Shown here: positions 1 to 7,778 of the stretch, in pieces
Position numbering within the stretch: position 1 is the first letter of the stretch
Layout of the letters: every line of letters starts with the position of its first letter
Assembly (NCBI GenBank): GCA_001899255.1
Contig: MKVX01000003.1
Coordinates: 1-64,000 of the forward strand
Direction: 5' to 3'
DNA from: Rhizobiales bacterium 62-47
Lineage (GTDB): Bacteria; Pseudomonadota; Alphaproteobacteria; Rhizobiales; Xanthobacteraceae
DNA: 64,000 nt
Position numbers and translations under genes: made by a program
The notes under the pieces: model-generated
The model's input: the letters and a program-made list of their open reading frames with translations, nothing else
What the model was told of the DNA's origin: nothing
Databases searched by the model: none

Positions 1-82
1 ATATCCCAATGCCCGGCACCAGTCGCCGATGAAATCGCAAAAAATGGCGCAATTTCATGATATTATAAATCTGCCTTGGCTG

Positions 83-244
83 ATGCACAATCATCCGTCG
101 GGCGATCCGACACCGTCGACGGCCGACATCCAGATGACCAAGACGATCATCGGCATCGCCGGGCCGCTCGGCATCTCGGTGCACGATCACATCATCGTCG
201 GCAAAAACGGGCATGCCAGCCTGAAGGGCCTGCGCCTAATCTGA
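83..244 (+). pseudogene. radC: RadC C-terminal fragment
   Basis: The translated segment carries the JAB-type metal-binding motif of RadC ([11 protein letters not shown] followed by AD) and the usual C-terminal end (HDHIIVGK then KGLRLI). Only about the last 54 residues of a protein of over 200 residues are present. The reading frame stays open upstream to the window edge, but the residues before MHNHPSG do not look like RadC and the DNA there is AT-rich, so the gene appears broken by a rearrangement rather than merely cut by the window. RadC-family genes are often carried on or next to mobile islands. The protein is unlikely to be functional. Confidence 0.7.
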
Positions 245-283
245 TCCGGCTTGTCCAAAAGCAGCCGCGGCGTCGACGACGTG

Positions 284-985
284 TTACTGCCGCACCAAAA
301 TCAGCGGATCGGCGCTGTCCGGCACACGACGCCATTGCGAGTTGTCGTCCGCTTCGAAATGCCAGGTCTCGCCGCGCGCCGACATCAACAAGACTTCGCC
401 GCGCTCGAGCCGCCAGACGGTCGGCGCGAAGCTCGCGATCATCGGATCGCACCGGGGCTTGAGGAATACCGCGAAATTGTCCTGCGATGCCTCGGTGTTG
501 GTGAGCGTCAAGCCGCACAAGATATTGCCATTGCCGCGAACGATCGCCCAGTCGCCGATCATCTGATCCATCGATCGCGTCAGCGCGCGAGCTGCGGCCA
601 GGTTCTGCAGCAGATAGATGCCCTCGCCCGGACGGCGGCCTTCGAAGATGCCGCTTTCGACTTCGGTGAAATCAATGACCGGCGCGCCGGCCGCATCCTG
701 CAAGCGCACGATATCCAGACCCTTGACGTTCCAGCTCGTGATGCCTTGCGTAAACGGCAACGCCTTGCTGCATCCGGGTTCGAGCTCGAGTTTCTGGCCC
801 TGCGGCGTGGCATCGCCCTTCAATGTGACCACGCAGGTCTTGCTGCGCTCCGTCGTCGATAGTTCCCATTGCCCGATCATGTCTTTTTTCAAGGTCGACG
901 CCGTCTGCGCTTGCGCCGGCGACAGCCATGCTGCCGCCATGAGCAATAACGTAATCGCCTGAATCGAGCCGGATCGGGCACGCAT
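284..985 (-). CDS. Secreted protein with two AprI/Inh-type protease inhibitor domains
   Basis: This 233-residue protein starts with a signal peptide (MRARSGSIQAITLLLMAAA, cleavage near AQA). Two related units follow, each opening with IGQWEL or IGDWAI and holding a cysteine pair (TCVVTL ... PGC; LCGLTL ... PRC). This is the pattern of the AprI/Inh beta-barrel metalloprotease inhibitors, which act in the periplasm and carry one disulfide. Most family members have one domain; here there are two. The start at 985 is preferred to 1048 because it begins the signal peptide. Only two bases separate it from the stop of the dehydrogenase gene upstream, so it is probably the last gene of the ABC transporter operon. 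The inhibitor role is inferred from the fold only. Confidence 0.7.
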   Translation of the reverse strand: MRARSGSIQAITLLLMAAAWLSPAQAQTASTLKKDMIGQWELSTTERSKTCVVTLKGDATPQGQKLELEPGCSKALPFTQGITSWNVKGLDIVRLQDAAGAPVIDFTEVESGIFEGRRPGEGIYLLQNLAAARALTRSMDQMIGDWAIVRGNGNILCGLTLTNTEASQDNFAVFLKPRCDPMIASFAPTVWRLERGEVLLMSARGETWHFEADDNSQWRRVPDSADPLILVRQ

Positions 986-987
986 GA

Positions 988-1968
988 CTAGCGATCTTTC
1001 ACCGGGGTCTCCGCGATCGGCGTCAATGGCGCCTTGCCGGAGAACCATGCCTTGAGATTATCGACCACCAATTGGTCCATCGCATTTCGCGTCACCAGCG
1101 AGGCCGAGCCTATATGCGGCAGCAGGATGACATTCTGCAAAGTCTTCAACTCGTCGGGAACGTGCGGCTCCTTGGCGAACACGTCCAACCCGGCAGCGAG
1201 GATCGTCCCGGATTTCAACGCCGCGATCAGCGCCGGCTCGTCGATCACCGTGCCGCGCGCGAGATTGATAATGACGCCGCGCGGACCGAGCGCCTTCATG
1301 ACGTCGGCATTAATGAGATTAAGGGTCGCAGCGCCGCCCGGCGTGATAACGACCAGCGTGTCCACCGCCGTCGCCATCTCGATCAGGTTGGGATAGTGCT
1401 GATGCGACACGCCGGGTGCCGGATTTCGCGAATGATAAACCACCGGCACGCGCGCCGCATCGAGGCGGCGTGCGATCGCCTGTCCGATGCGGCCCATGCC
1501 GACCATGCCGACCTTGCGATCCCGCAACGAGCCGACGCTGAGCGGATAGTCCTGCGTCGTCCACAATCCGGAGCGCAGATAACGGTCCGCCTTGATGAAT
1601 TCGCGCAACACGGCGATCAGCAGGCCCATCGCGGTGTCGGCGACTTCCTCGGTCAGCACGTCGGGCGTGTTGGTGACAATGACACCATGTTCGCGCGCAT
1701 AGGCCGAGTCGACGTGATCGTAGCCGACGCCAAAGCTGGACACGATTTCCAGCTTGGGGAAGCGCGACAACACAGTCTTATCCGCCGGGCGCAGCCCCGT
1801 CACGGCAATGCCACGAATTTTCTCCGTGACCGCCGGTGTCAACCGGTCGAGGTCACCCTTGGTTTCGAAATTGTGTCGAATGAATCGTTCGGAAAAGCCG
1901 TTATCCACCACCGGCTTGCGGGGCCCATAAATGAGCAGGTCAATCTTCTCGGCAGAACCGGTGGTCAT
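988..1968 (-). CDS. D-2-hydroxyacid dehydrogenase (NAD(P)-dependent)
   Basis: A 326-residue cytosolic oxidoreductase of the D-isomer-specific 2-hydroxyacid dehydrogenase family, which reduces 2-oxoacids such as glyoxylate or hydroxypyruvate, or runs in reverse. The nucleotide-binding motif is GMGRIGQAIA, close to the GxGxxG pattern. The catalytic Arg is in NLARGTVIDE, the Glu in DVFAKEP and the His in LLPHIGSAS. Length is typical. Its start overlaps the stop of the permease gene by one base, so it is translationally coupled to an ABC importer. That suggests the imported compound or its breakdown product is a 2-oxo or 2-hydroxy acid. The exact substrate cannot be read from sequence. Confidence 0.88.
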   Translation of the reverse strand: MTTGSAEKIDLLIYGPRKPVVDNGFSERFIRHNFETKGDLDRLTPAVTEKIRGIAVTGLRPADKTVLSRFPKLEIVSSFGVGYDHVDSAYAREHGVIVTNTPDVLTEEVADTAMGLLIAVLREFIKADRYLRSGLWTTQDYPLSVGSLRDRKVGMVGMGRIGQAIARRLDAARVPVVYHSRNPAPGVSHQHYPNLIEMATAVDTLVVITPGGAATLNLINADVMKALGPRGVIINLARGTVIDEPALIAALKSGTILAAGLDVFAKEPHVPDELKTLQNVILLPHIGSASLVTRNAMDQLVVDNLKAWFSGKAPLTPIAETPVKDR

Positions 1969-2807
1969 CAGCTTTCCTTTCCAAGCGCACTCTCATGCCA
2001 ACGCCGGAGAACGAGATGCGACACCAGCGCAAGCAGCATATAAATGACAATCCCCGCCATCGAGAGCAACAACAACGCGGCGAACATTCGCGGAATGTTG
2101 AGCCGATAGCTCGACTCCGCGATGCGGTAGGCCAGGCCAGACCCCGCCCCGGCGGAGCCCGCTGCGATCTCGGCCACGACGGCGCCGATCAATGACAGGC
2201 CGCCAGCGATCCGCAACCCGCCGAGAATATGCGGGAGGGCTGCCGGCAATTTCAACAACAGCAGCGACTGTATCGGAGTGGCGCGATAGAGCTTGAAGAG
2301 ACCGGCGAGATTGCGATCAACCGACTTGAGACCGAGCGTGGTGTTGGCGAGCACGGGAAAAAACGCGACGATCCAGGCACAGACCACCACCGCTGTCTGT
2401 TGCGGCAGATAGATCAGCAGCAAGGGCGCGATGGCGATCACCGGCGTCACCTGCAAAATGACGGCATAAGGCAGCAGCGAGAATTCCAGCCACTTCGAGC
2501 GGCTGAACAGCAGCGCCATGGCGATGCCGCCGATCGCCGCCGCGACGAAACCCTCGAACGTCGTCAGCAATGTCGTCAGCAGCGACTGCCACAAGATATC
2601 CCAATCCGCGATCAGGGTGCCGATGACAGCGCCGGGGCTTGGCAGCACATAAGGCGGAATTTGATTGATGCGAACGACCAAGTCCCACACCGCGACACTG
2701 ATGACGAGCACAACAACCGGCAGCAGGAATTGCAGCATGCCAAAGCCGCGACCCGCCTGCGGTGCAGCCACATCCGACGTCATTTGCGGCGGCGAGAGCG
2801 AACTCAT
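1968..2807 (-). CDS. ABC transporter permease, SsuC/TauC/ThiX-like
   Basis: A 279-residue inner-membrane protein with about six hydrophobic segments, of the binding-protein-dependent transport family used for sulfonates, nitrate and pyrimidine precursors. The first hydrophobic segment (FLLPVVVLVISVAVWDLVV) lies near residues 28-46. The coupling-loop region around LNTTLGLKSVD-like residues (ANTTLGLKSVDRNLAGLFKL is at the EAA-type position) fits contact with the ATPase. Its start overlaps the end of the ATPase gene by four bases and its end touches the dehydrogenase gene. Confidence 0.88.
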   Translation of the reverse strand: MSSLSPPQMTSDVAAPQAGRGFGMLQFLLPVVVLVISVAVWDLVVRINQIPPYVLPSPGAVIGTLIADWDILWQSLLTTLLTTFEGFVAAAIGGIAMALLFSRSKWLEFSLLPYAVILQVTPVIAIAPLLLIYLPQQTAVVVCAWIVAFFPVLANTTLGLKSVDRNLAGLFKLYRATPIQSLLLLKLPAALPHILGGLRIAGGLSLIGAVVAEIAAGSAGAGSGLAYRIAESSYRLNIPRMFAALLLLSMAGIVIYMLLALVSHLVLRRWHESALGKES

Positions 2808-3604
2808 GACGCGCCTTTCCGCTCGCTGGCACGCGCCAGAGCCGTCGACGCTTCCCGGCAGAATGCCGCATACGCGGCCGACGTTCGAAAGCTTTCGTCG
2901 CGCGGATCGGCATCGACGTGAATCTCGCTCTCGATACGCCCCGGCCGCGCGGTCATCACGATTACACGCTGCGACAGGAAAACCGATTCAAAAACCGAAT
3001 GGGTGACGAAGACGATGGTCTTGTGCAACTCCCGCCACAGCACCAGCAGATCGTTGTTCAGCCTGAAGCGCGTGATTTCATCCAGCGCGGCAAACGGTTC
3101 GTCCATCAACAGCACATCGGGATCAGTGACCAGCGCCCGCGCCAGCGACACCCGCATCTTCATGCCGCCGGACAATTCGCGCGGATAGGTCTCGGCAAAT
3201 TCGGCGAGCCCGACTCGTGCCAGCGCATCGCTCACGCGCCGGTCCGCATCCTCGCGCGCAACATGGGCGAGCCGCAGCGGCAGGCGAACATTATCGCGCA
3301 CCGTCGCCCATGGCATCAATGTCGGCTCCTGGAAGACAAAGCCGATTGAACGGCTCGCGCGGCCTGCGACTTGCACCTGCCCCGACGTCGGCGCGATCAA
3401 ACCAGCGATGATGCGCAATGCCGTTGACTTACCGCATCCCGACGGGCCGAGCAGCGAGACGAACTCACCCTTGAGTACATCGAGATCGAGCGGCGCCAGC
3501 GCGACGAGGCCATTGTCGTAGGTCTTGCTGACGCCAGCCAGCTTGATCGCAAACCCGCGTGGCGTCGCGCTGTCGGACAAACGTGCTGCGGGCTCAGCCA
3601 TCAT
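2804..3604 (-). CDS. ABC transporter ATP-binding protein, SsuB/TauB/ThiZ-like
   Basis: A 266-residue cytosolic ATPase with Walker A GPSGCGKST, Q-loop (FVFQEPTLMPW), signature LSGGMKMRVSLARAL, Walker B VLLMDEPFAALDE and a switch His in VTHSVFES. These are complete, so it should hydrolyse ATP. The signature reads SGGMK rather than the commoner SGGMR/SGGQ, as is usual in this importer class. It lies between the binding protein (9 bases away) and the permease (four-base overlap) and completes a three-part importer. Confidence 0.93.
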   Translation of the reverse strand: MMAEPAARLSDSATPRGFAIKLAGVSKTYDNGLVALAPLDLDVLKGEFVSLLGPSGCGKSTALRIIAGLIAPTSGQVQVAGRASRSIGFVFQEPTLMPWATVRDNVRLPLRLAHVAREDADRRVSDALARVGLAEFAETYPRELSGGMKMRVSLARALVTDPDVLLMDEPFAALDEITRFRLNNDLLVLWRELHKTIVFVTHSVFESVFLSQRVIVMTARPGRIESEIHVDADPRDESFRTSAAYAAFCREASTALARASERKGAS

Positions 3605-3613
3605 GCGGTGCGT

Positions 3614-4651
3614 CTAGTTCTTTGGCCGAAGATCGACGCCAACGCCCTTGTTGACGAAACGCAAGGTGTAGGCTTTGCGATAATCGATATCGCGCCGAAC
3701 CACACCGGCGCGCACCATCTTGTCGAAAAAACTGGCGACACGCGCATCGGTCATCGCGCCGATGCCATCGCGCGTGGCATCGCCGGAATCGACGATGCCG
3801 TACTCTTTCATCTTGGCGACAGAATAGGCAAGCAACGCATCGGTCATTTCCGGATTGAGTTTCTTGATCATGTCGTTGCCGGGTTTGTTGTCGCCGTACA
3901 GATAGTGGTTCCAGCCGATGATCGATGCATCGACGAAGCGCTGCACGAGATCCGGCTTGCTGTCGATGAGATTGCGGCGCGTTTCGATCAGCGTCGAATA
4001 GGCATTGAAGCCATAATCCGCAATCAGGATGACGCTCGGCTTGAAGCCGGCCTGCTTTTCGACCGCGTAGGGCTCGGACGTCACATAGCCCTGCATCGCG
4101 CTCTTCTTGTCAGCCAGAAACGGTTGCGCATTGAAGGTGTACGGCTTCACTCGATCTTCGCTGAACCCGTATTCGGATTTCAACCACTGGAAATAGCTCG
4201 CGATACCTTCCTTCGAAACGAACAAGGTCAGTGGTTTGAGGTCCTCCAGCTTGGTGACCTTGGATTCCGGGTGCGCCAGGAAAACCTGGGGGTCCTTCTG
4301 GAACATCGCCGCGACGGCAACCACCGGCACGTTGTTGGCCACCGCATCGAACGACTGCAGCGTGTTGGCGCTCATGAAGAAGTCGAGCTTGCCGGCTATC
4401 AGCAGGATACGATTGTTGACGTTTGGCCCGCCCGGCACGATCGTGACATCGAGCCCGTATTGCTTGTAGGTTCCGTCGGCCAGCGCCTGGAAAAACCCGC
4501 CGTGCTCGGCTTCCGCCACCCAGTTGGTCCCGAACGACACCTTGTCGAGGGTCGCGGGAGGGGTCTGCGCCACGGCATCCGTCGCCGGCACAGCCGCAAA
4601 CGCGCCAAGCAAGCCCGCGATTAACAATGGCAGCAGATGGACCAGCTTCAT
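3614..4651 (-). CDS. ABC transporter substrate-binding protein, NMT1/THI5-like
   Basis: A 345-residue periplasmic binding protein. The start at 4651 gives a clean signal peptide (MKLVHLLPLLIAGLLGAFAA, cleavage near AVAQ) and has a GGAG ribosome site a few bases upstream; a longer start at 4699 would bury the signal. The mature N-terminus holds the family pattern W-x3-EHGGFFQA followed by YGLDV and PGGPNVNN, close to pyrimidine- and riboflavin-precursor binding proteins (ThiY/RibY class). First gene of the minus-strand operon. No TPP riboswitch motif is visible upstream, so thiamine control is not supported. The ligand is unknown. Confidence 0.87.
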   Translation of the reverse strand: MKLVHLLPLLIAGLLGAFAAVPATDAVAQTPPATLDKVSFGTNWVAEAEHGGFFQALADGTYKQYGLDVTIVPGGPNVNNRILLIAGKLDFFMSANTLQSFDAVANNVPVVAVAAMFQKDPQVFLAHPESKVTKLEDLKPLTLFVSKEGIASYFQWLKSEYGFSEDRVKPYTFNAQPFLADKKSAMQGYVTSEPYAVEKQAGFKPSVILIADYGFNAYSTLIETRRNLIDSKPDLVQRFVDASIIGWNHYLYGDNKPGNDMIKKLNPEMTDALLAYSVAKMKEYGIVDSGDATRDGIGAMTDARVASFFDKMVRAGVVRRDIDYRKAYTLRFVNKGVGVDLRPKN

Positions 4652-4780
4652 GGTTGGACTCCGGCGTTTATTCTGGCCCATGATGGCAAGGTGGAACAAG
4701 CAGTGCGGACGTTGTACTGGTTTGGCCGCCCGCCGTCAGGAACGATGGTGAATTTTTCTGCAATTCTTGCGAAGTAGTTT

Positions 4781-5590
4781 GTGACCATGACCGGCACCGT
4801 TCCCTCCCGCGACTGGACCGACCTCCATTGGCCCGACGTCAGATCGACCGCCGGATGGATCGCGGTGCTGCCGTTGGCCGCGACCGAGCAGCACGGCCCG
4901 CACTTGCCGCTCGGGACCGATGCCATGATTGCGCAGGCCTATCTCACACGAGTCCGTGAATTGCTTCCTTCCGACATTCCGGCGGTGTTTCTTCCGGTTC
5001 AAGCCGTTGGCATCTCCACTGAGCACATCGCGTACCCGGGTACATTGACGCTGTCTGCCGAGGCGGCGATCAAGAGTTGGACAGCGGTTGGCGAAAGCGT
5101 GGCGCGTGCCGGCATCCGCAAGCTCGTGATGGTGAGCAGCCATGGCGGGAACAGCGCCGCGATGAGCCTTGTAGCGCAGGATCTCCGTGCCTTGCACGGC
5201 ATGCTGGCGGTAACGACGGCCTGGAGTCGTTTCACTATACCGGAAGGTTTGTTCACCGCATCGGAACGGCGCCACGGCATCCATGGGGGCGCGATCGAAA
5301 CCTCGATCATGCTGGCGGCCTATCCCGATCTCGTGCGCACTGACAAGATCGGCCATTTTCAACCGTCCAGCATCGCAATGGATCGCGATTATCGCTGGCT
5401 GAATGTCAGTCGTCCGGCGCCGCTCGCGTGGCAGGCGCAAGACCTCCATCGTGGCGGCGCGATCGGCGATGCCTGTGCCGCCGACGCCGAGAAGGGCCAT
5501 CAATTGCTTACGCACGGCGCGCAGGCATTTTGCGAGCTGCTTGCCGACGTGCACCGGTTCGACCCCGCGACCTTCACCGACACGATCTGA
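4781..5590 (+). CDS. Creatininase-family amidohydrolase
   Basis: A 269-residue metal-dependent hydrolase of the creatininase fold, which covers creatinine amidohydrolase, the archaeal formylaminopyrimidine deformylase ArfB and the mycofactocin peptidase MftE. Metal-binding motifs are complete: LAATEQHGPHLPLGTD, SSHGGN and HGGAIETS. It is divergent from the ABC importer with only about 130 bases between the start codons, so the two may share regulation. With a ThiY/RibY-like importer next door, cleavage of an amide or formamide bond in an imported pyrimidine-like compound is a reasonable guess, but the substrate is not shown. Confidence 0.85.
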   Translation: MTMTGTVPSRDWTDLHWPDVRSTAGWIAVLPLAATEQHGPHLPLGTDAMIAQAYLTRVRELLPSDIPAVFLPVQAVGISTEHIAYPGTLTLSAEAAIKSWTAVGESVARAGIRKLVMVSSHGGNSAAMSLVAQDLRALHGMLAVTTAWSRFTIPEGLFTASERRHGIHGGAIETSIMLAAYPDLVRTDKIGHFQPSSIAMDRDYRWLNVSRPAPLAWQAQDLHRGGAIGDACAADAEKGHQLLTHGAQAFCELLADVHRFDPATFTDTI

Positions 5591-5651
5591 ACTGGCGTTA
5601 CGCAACTGTCATCGGAACATGGCACTGACACGCTCGGGATAGCTTCGCCTA

Positions 5652-5680
5652 TTGCTATTGCGAATTAGTTGCAATAATAA
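5652..5680 (+). promoter_or_regulatory. Predicted sigma70-type promoter of the fused porin gene
   Basis: TTGCTA (5652-5657) and TAATAA (5675-5680) are separated by exactly 17 bases, close to the vegetative consensus. The pair lies 116 bases upstream of the porin start at 5797 in an otherwise GC-rich region. Seen by eye only. Confidence 0.5.
5656..5676. promoter_or_regulatory. Fur-box-like palindrome inside the promoter spacer
   Basis: A 21-base near-palindrome; the outer ten bases of each arm match at 8 of 10 positions (TATTGCGAAT against TATTGCAACT). The arm sequence resembles Fur-family operators (TTGCRAAT half-sites). It covers the spacer and the start of the -10 element, the expected place for a repressor site. 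That the regulator is Fur, Mur or Zur is inference. Confidence 0.4.
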
Positions 5681-5796
5681 ACTTTGGCAGAATGCTGGAC
5701 GTCAGTTGACGGGGCGGGGCCGTGCGTCGGAAAAGCAAGTCGGAACAGATTGCTGGCGGGATACCGGCTGCGGCAGACGTTGCGTGGCGGGACAGC

Positions 5797-7776
5797 ATGG
5801 GCAACTTCATGAAACCCGTCTGGATGGCAATGAGCGCTGGCTTCTGCGCGCTGGGCGGGGTTGCCACGGCCGCCGATCTGCCTGCTGCGCTCCCCGTCAA
5901 AGCTCCCGTGCCATACACCAGCTGGTCCGGCGCGTATCTCGGCGCGCATGTCGGATTTGCCCGTGGCATGTCCAGCGCATCGCTGCTCGATCCGACCTTC
6001 AGCGCTGCTGACAACCGCTTCGGTGGCATGATCGGCGGCTTGCAGGCCGGATACAATGTCGCGCTGCCTTCAGGATTGCTGTTAGGCATCGAGGCGGACC
6101 TGTCGTTCCCGAACTACATCGACTCCAATGCCGTTGTCGCAACGCTCGCCACGCGCCGATCAGACATCCTGCAAAAGCTCGATTATTCCGGCACCGCGCG
6201 CGCTCGGATCGGCTACGCCAGCGGTCCCTGGTTGGCTTACGCGACTGGCGGGCTCGCATGGGCAAGCGGACGTTTCATCGACACGCAGCCGGACGGCAGC
6301 GCGGACAAGCATCTCGACACACGTCTTGGCTGGGCTGCCGGTGCAGGCATCGAATACGCGTTCGCACCGCATTGGAGCGCGCGCCTGGAGTATCTCTACA
6401 GCAAATTCGACACGGATCACGTGCAGTTTGCATCGGGCGCGCAATATGCGTCGACGATGGACCTGCAATCGATACGCATCGGGCTTAATCGAAAGATCGA
6501 CTGGTCCGGATCACAACAGCCTGCTGCAACGAGCCTCGATTCGGAATCCGACCGCTGGGAAATTCACGGTCAAACCACTTACATCCAACAGGGCTATCCG
6601 GCCTTTCGGGCGCGCTACTCCGGCCCGAACAGTCTGACGCCGGCCGCACAGAGCCAGCAGACCTGGAGCAACAGCCTGTTCCTGAACGCGCGCCTGTGGG
6701 ACGGCGGCGAGGTCTATTACAATCCGGAACTGCTGCAGGGATTCGGTCTCAACGACACCGTCGGCGCCGGCGGCTTTCCTAGCGGCGAAGCGCAGAAATC
6801 CAACTTTCCCTACCCGCACTACAACACCTCGCGATTGTTCCTGCGCCAGACCTTCGGCTTCGGCGGCGAGCAGGAAGAGCTTGCAAGCGCCCCTAACCAA
6901 CTCGCCGGCAAGGCGGACGTCTCGCGCCTGACGTTGCAGCTGGGCAAGTTCGCGGCGACCGACGTGTTCGACGGCAATGCCTATGCCAAGGATACCCGCA
7001 AGGATTTCATGAACTGGGCGCTGTGGGCACCCGGTGCATTCGACTATGCCGCGGATCGGCTCGGCCTGACCTATGGTGCAACAGCGGAGTTGAACCAGAA
7101 GCAATGGGCGCTTCGCGGCGGTTACTTCATGATGGGTGCAGAGTCGAACTCCAACAGCTTCGACACGCACATCCCGCAACGCGGCCAGTACGTGATCGAG
7201 TTGGAAACCCGTTACAGCCTGTTCTCGCAGCCTGGCAAAATTCGCACCATCGGCTGGCTGAGCAGCGCCTTTTCCGGCAGCTATCGCGATACGCTCGCCA
7301 ATCCGGCACTCAATCTCGATATCGCACAAACGCGCCAGGGCCGCCTGAAGTATGGCTATGTCGTCAATCTCGAGCAGGCGCTGGCCGATGACATCGGCTT
7401 GTTCGGACGCTGGAGCTGGAACGACGGCAAGACCGAAATTATGTCGTTCACCGACATCGACGCGAGCCTGTCATTCGGAACGTCAATCAAAGGCGCGCGT
7501 TGGGGCCGCCCCGATGACGTGATCGGCCTCGGCGGCGCTATCAACGCGCTGTCGAGGGATCATCGCGATTTTATCGCAGCCGGCGGGCTCGGCGTGTTGA
7601 TTGGCGACGGCCAACTCAATTACCGCAAGGAGCGCATCCTCGAGGCCTACTACGCCTATGCGATCAACAAGCAAGTGACGCTGACGGCCGACTATCAGCT
7701 CATCACCAACCCGGCCTACAACGCCGACCGCGGACCGGTCTCGATATTTTCCGGACGTCTGCACGGCGAATTCTAG
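5797..7776 (+). CDS. Fused outer-membrane protein: Omp25/31-type barrel plus OprB-type porin
   Basis: A 659-residue outer-membrane protein. The start at 5797 begins a signal peptide (MGNFMKPVWMAMSAGFCA, cleavage near ATAADLP). Residues about 30-235 match the rhizobial Omp25/31 barrel: SWSGAYLGAHVGF, the glycine-rich GGMIGGLQAGYN and GIEADL segments, and the strand LEYLYSKFD. After a short linker (about 240-260), the rest matches carbohydrate-selective OprB porins: EIHGQTTYIQQGYPAF, SLFLNARLWDGGEVYYNPEL and the tract with NWALWAPGAFDYAADR. Two barrels usually made by separate genes are thus joined. It has its own promoter and ends two bases before a convergent gene. Confidence 0.82.
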   Translation: MGNFMKPVWMAMSAGFCALGGVATAADLPAALPVKAPVPYTSWSGAYLGAHVGFARGMSSASLLDPTFSAADNRFGGMIGGLQAGYNVALPSGLLLGIEADLSFPNYIDSNAVVATLATRRSDILQKLDYSGTARARIGYASGPWLAYATGGLAWASGRFIDTQPDGSADKHLDTRLGWAAGAGIEYAFAPHWSARLEYLYSKFDTDHVQFASGAQYASTMDLQSIRIGLNRKIDWSGSQQPAATSLDSESDRWEIHGQTTYIQQGYPAFRARYSGPNSLTPAAQSQQTWSNSLFLNARLWDGGEVYYNPELLQGFGLNDTVGAGGFPSGEAQKSNFPYPHYNTSRLFLRQTFGFGGEQEELASAPNQLAGKADVSRLTLQLGKFAATDVFDGNAYAKDTRKDFMNWALWAPGAFDYAADRLGLTYGATAELNQKQWALRGGYFMMGAESNSNSFDTHIPQRGQYVIELETRYSLFSQPGKIRTIGWLSSAFSGSYRDTLANPALNLDIAQTRQGRLKYGYVVNLEQALADDIGLFGRWSWNDGKTEIMSFTDIDASLSFGTSIKGARWGRPDDVIGLGGAINALSRDHRDFIAAGGLGVLIGDGQLNYRKERILEAYYAYAINKQVTLTADYQLITNPAYNADRGPVSIFSGRLHGEF

Positions 7777-7778
7777 CC

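Noticed and set aside
4652-4780. Possible TPP riboswitch ahead of the ThiY-like binding protein
   Set aside because: The conserved CTGAGA and ACCTGATC-like segments of the THI box are not present on either strand.
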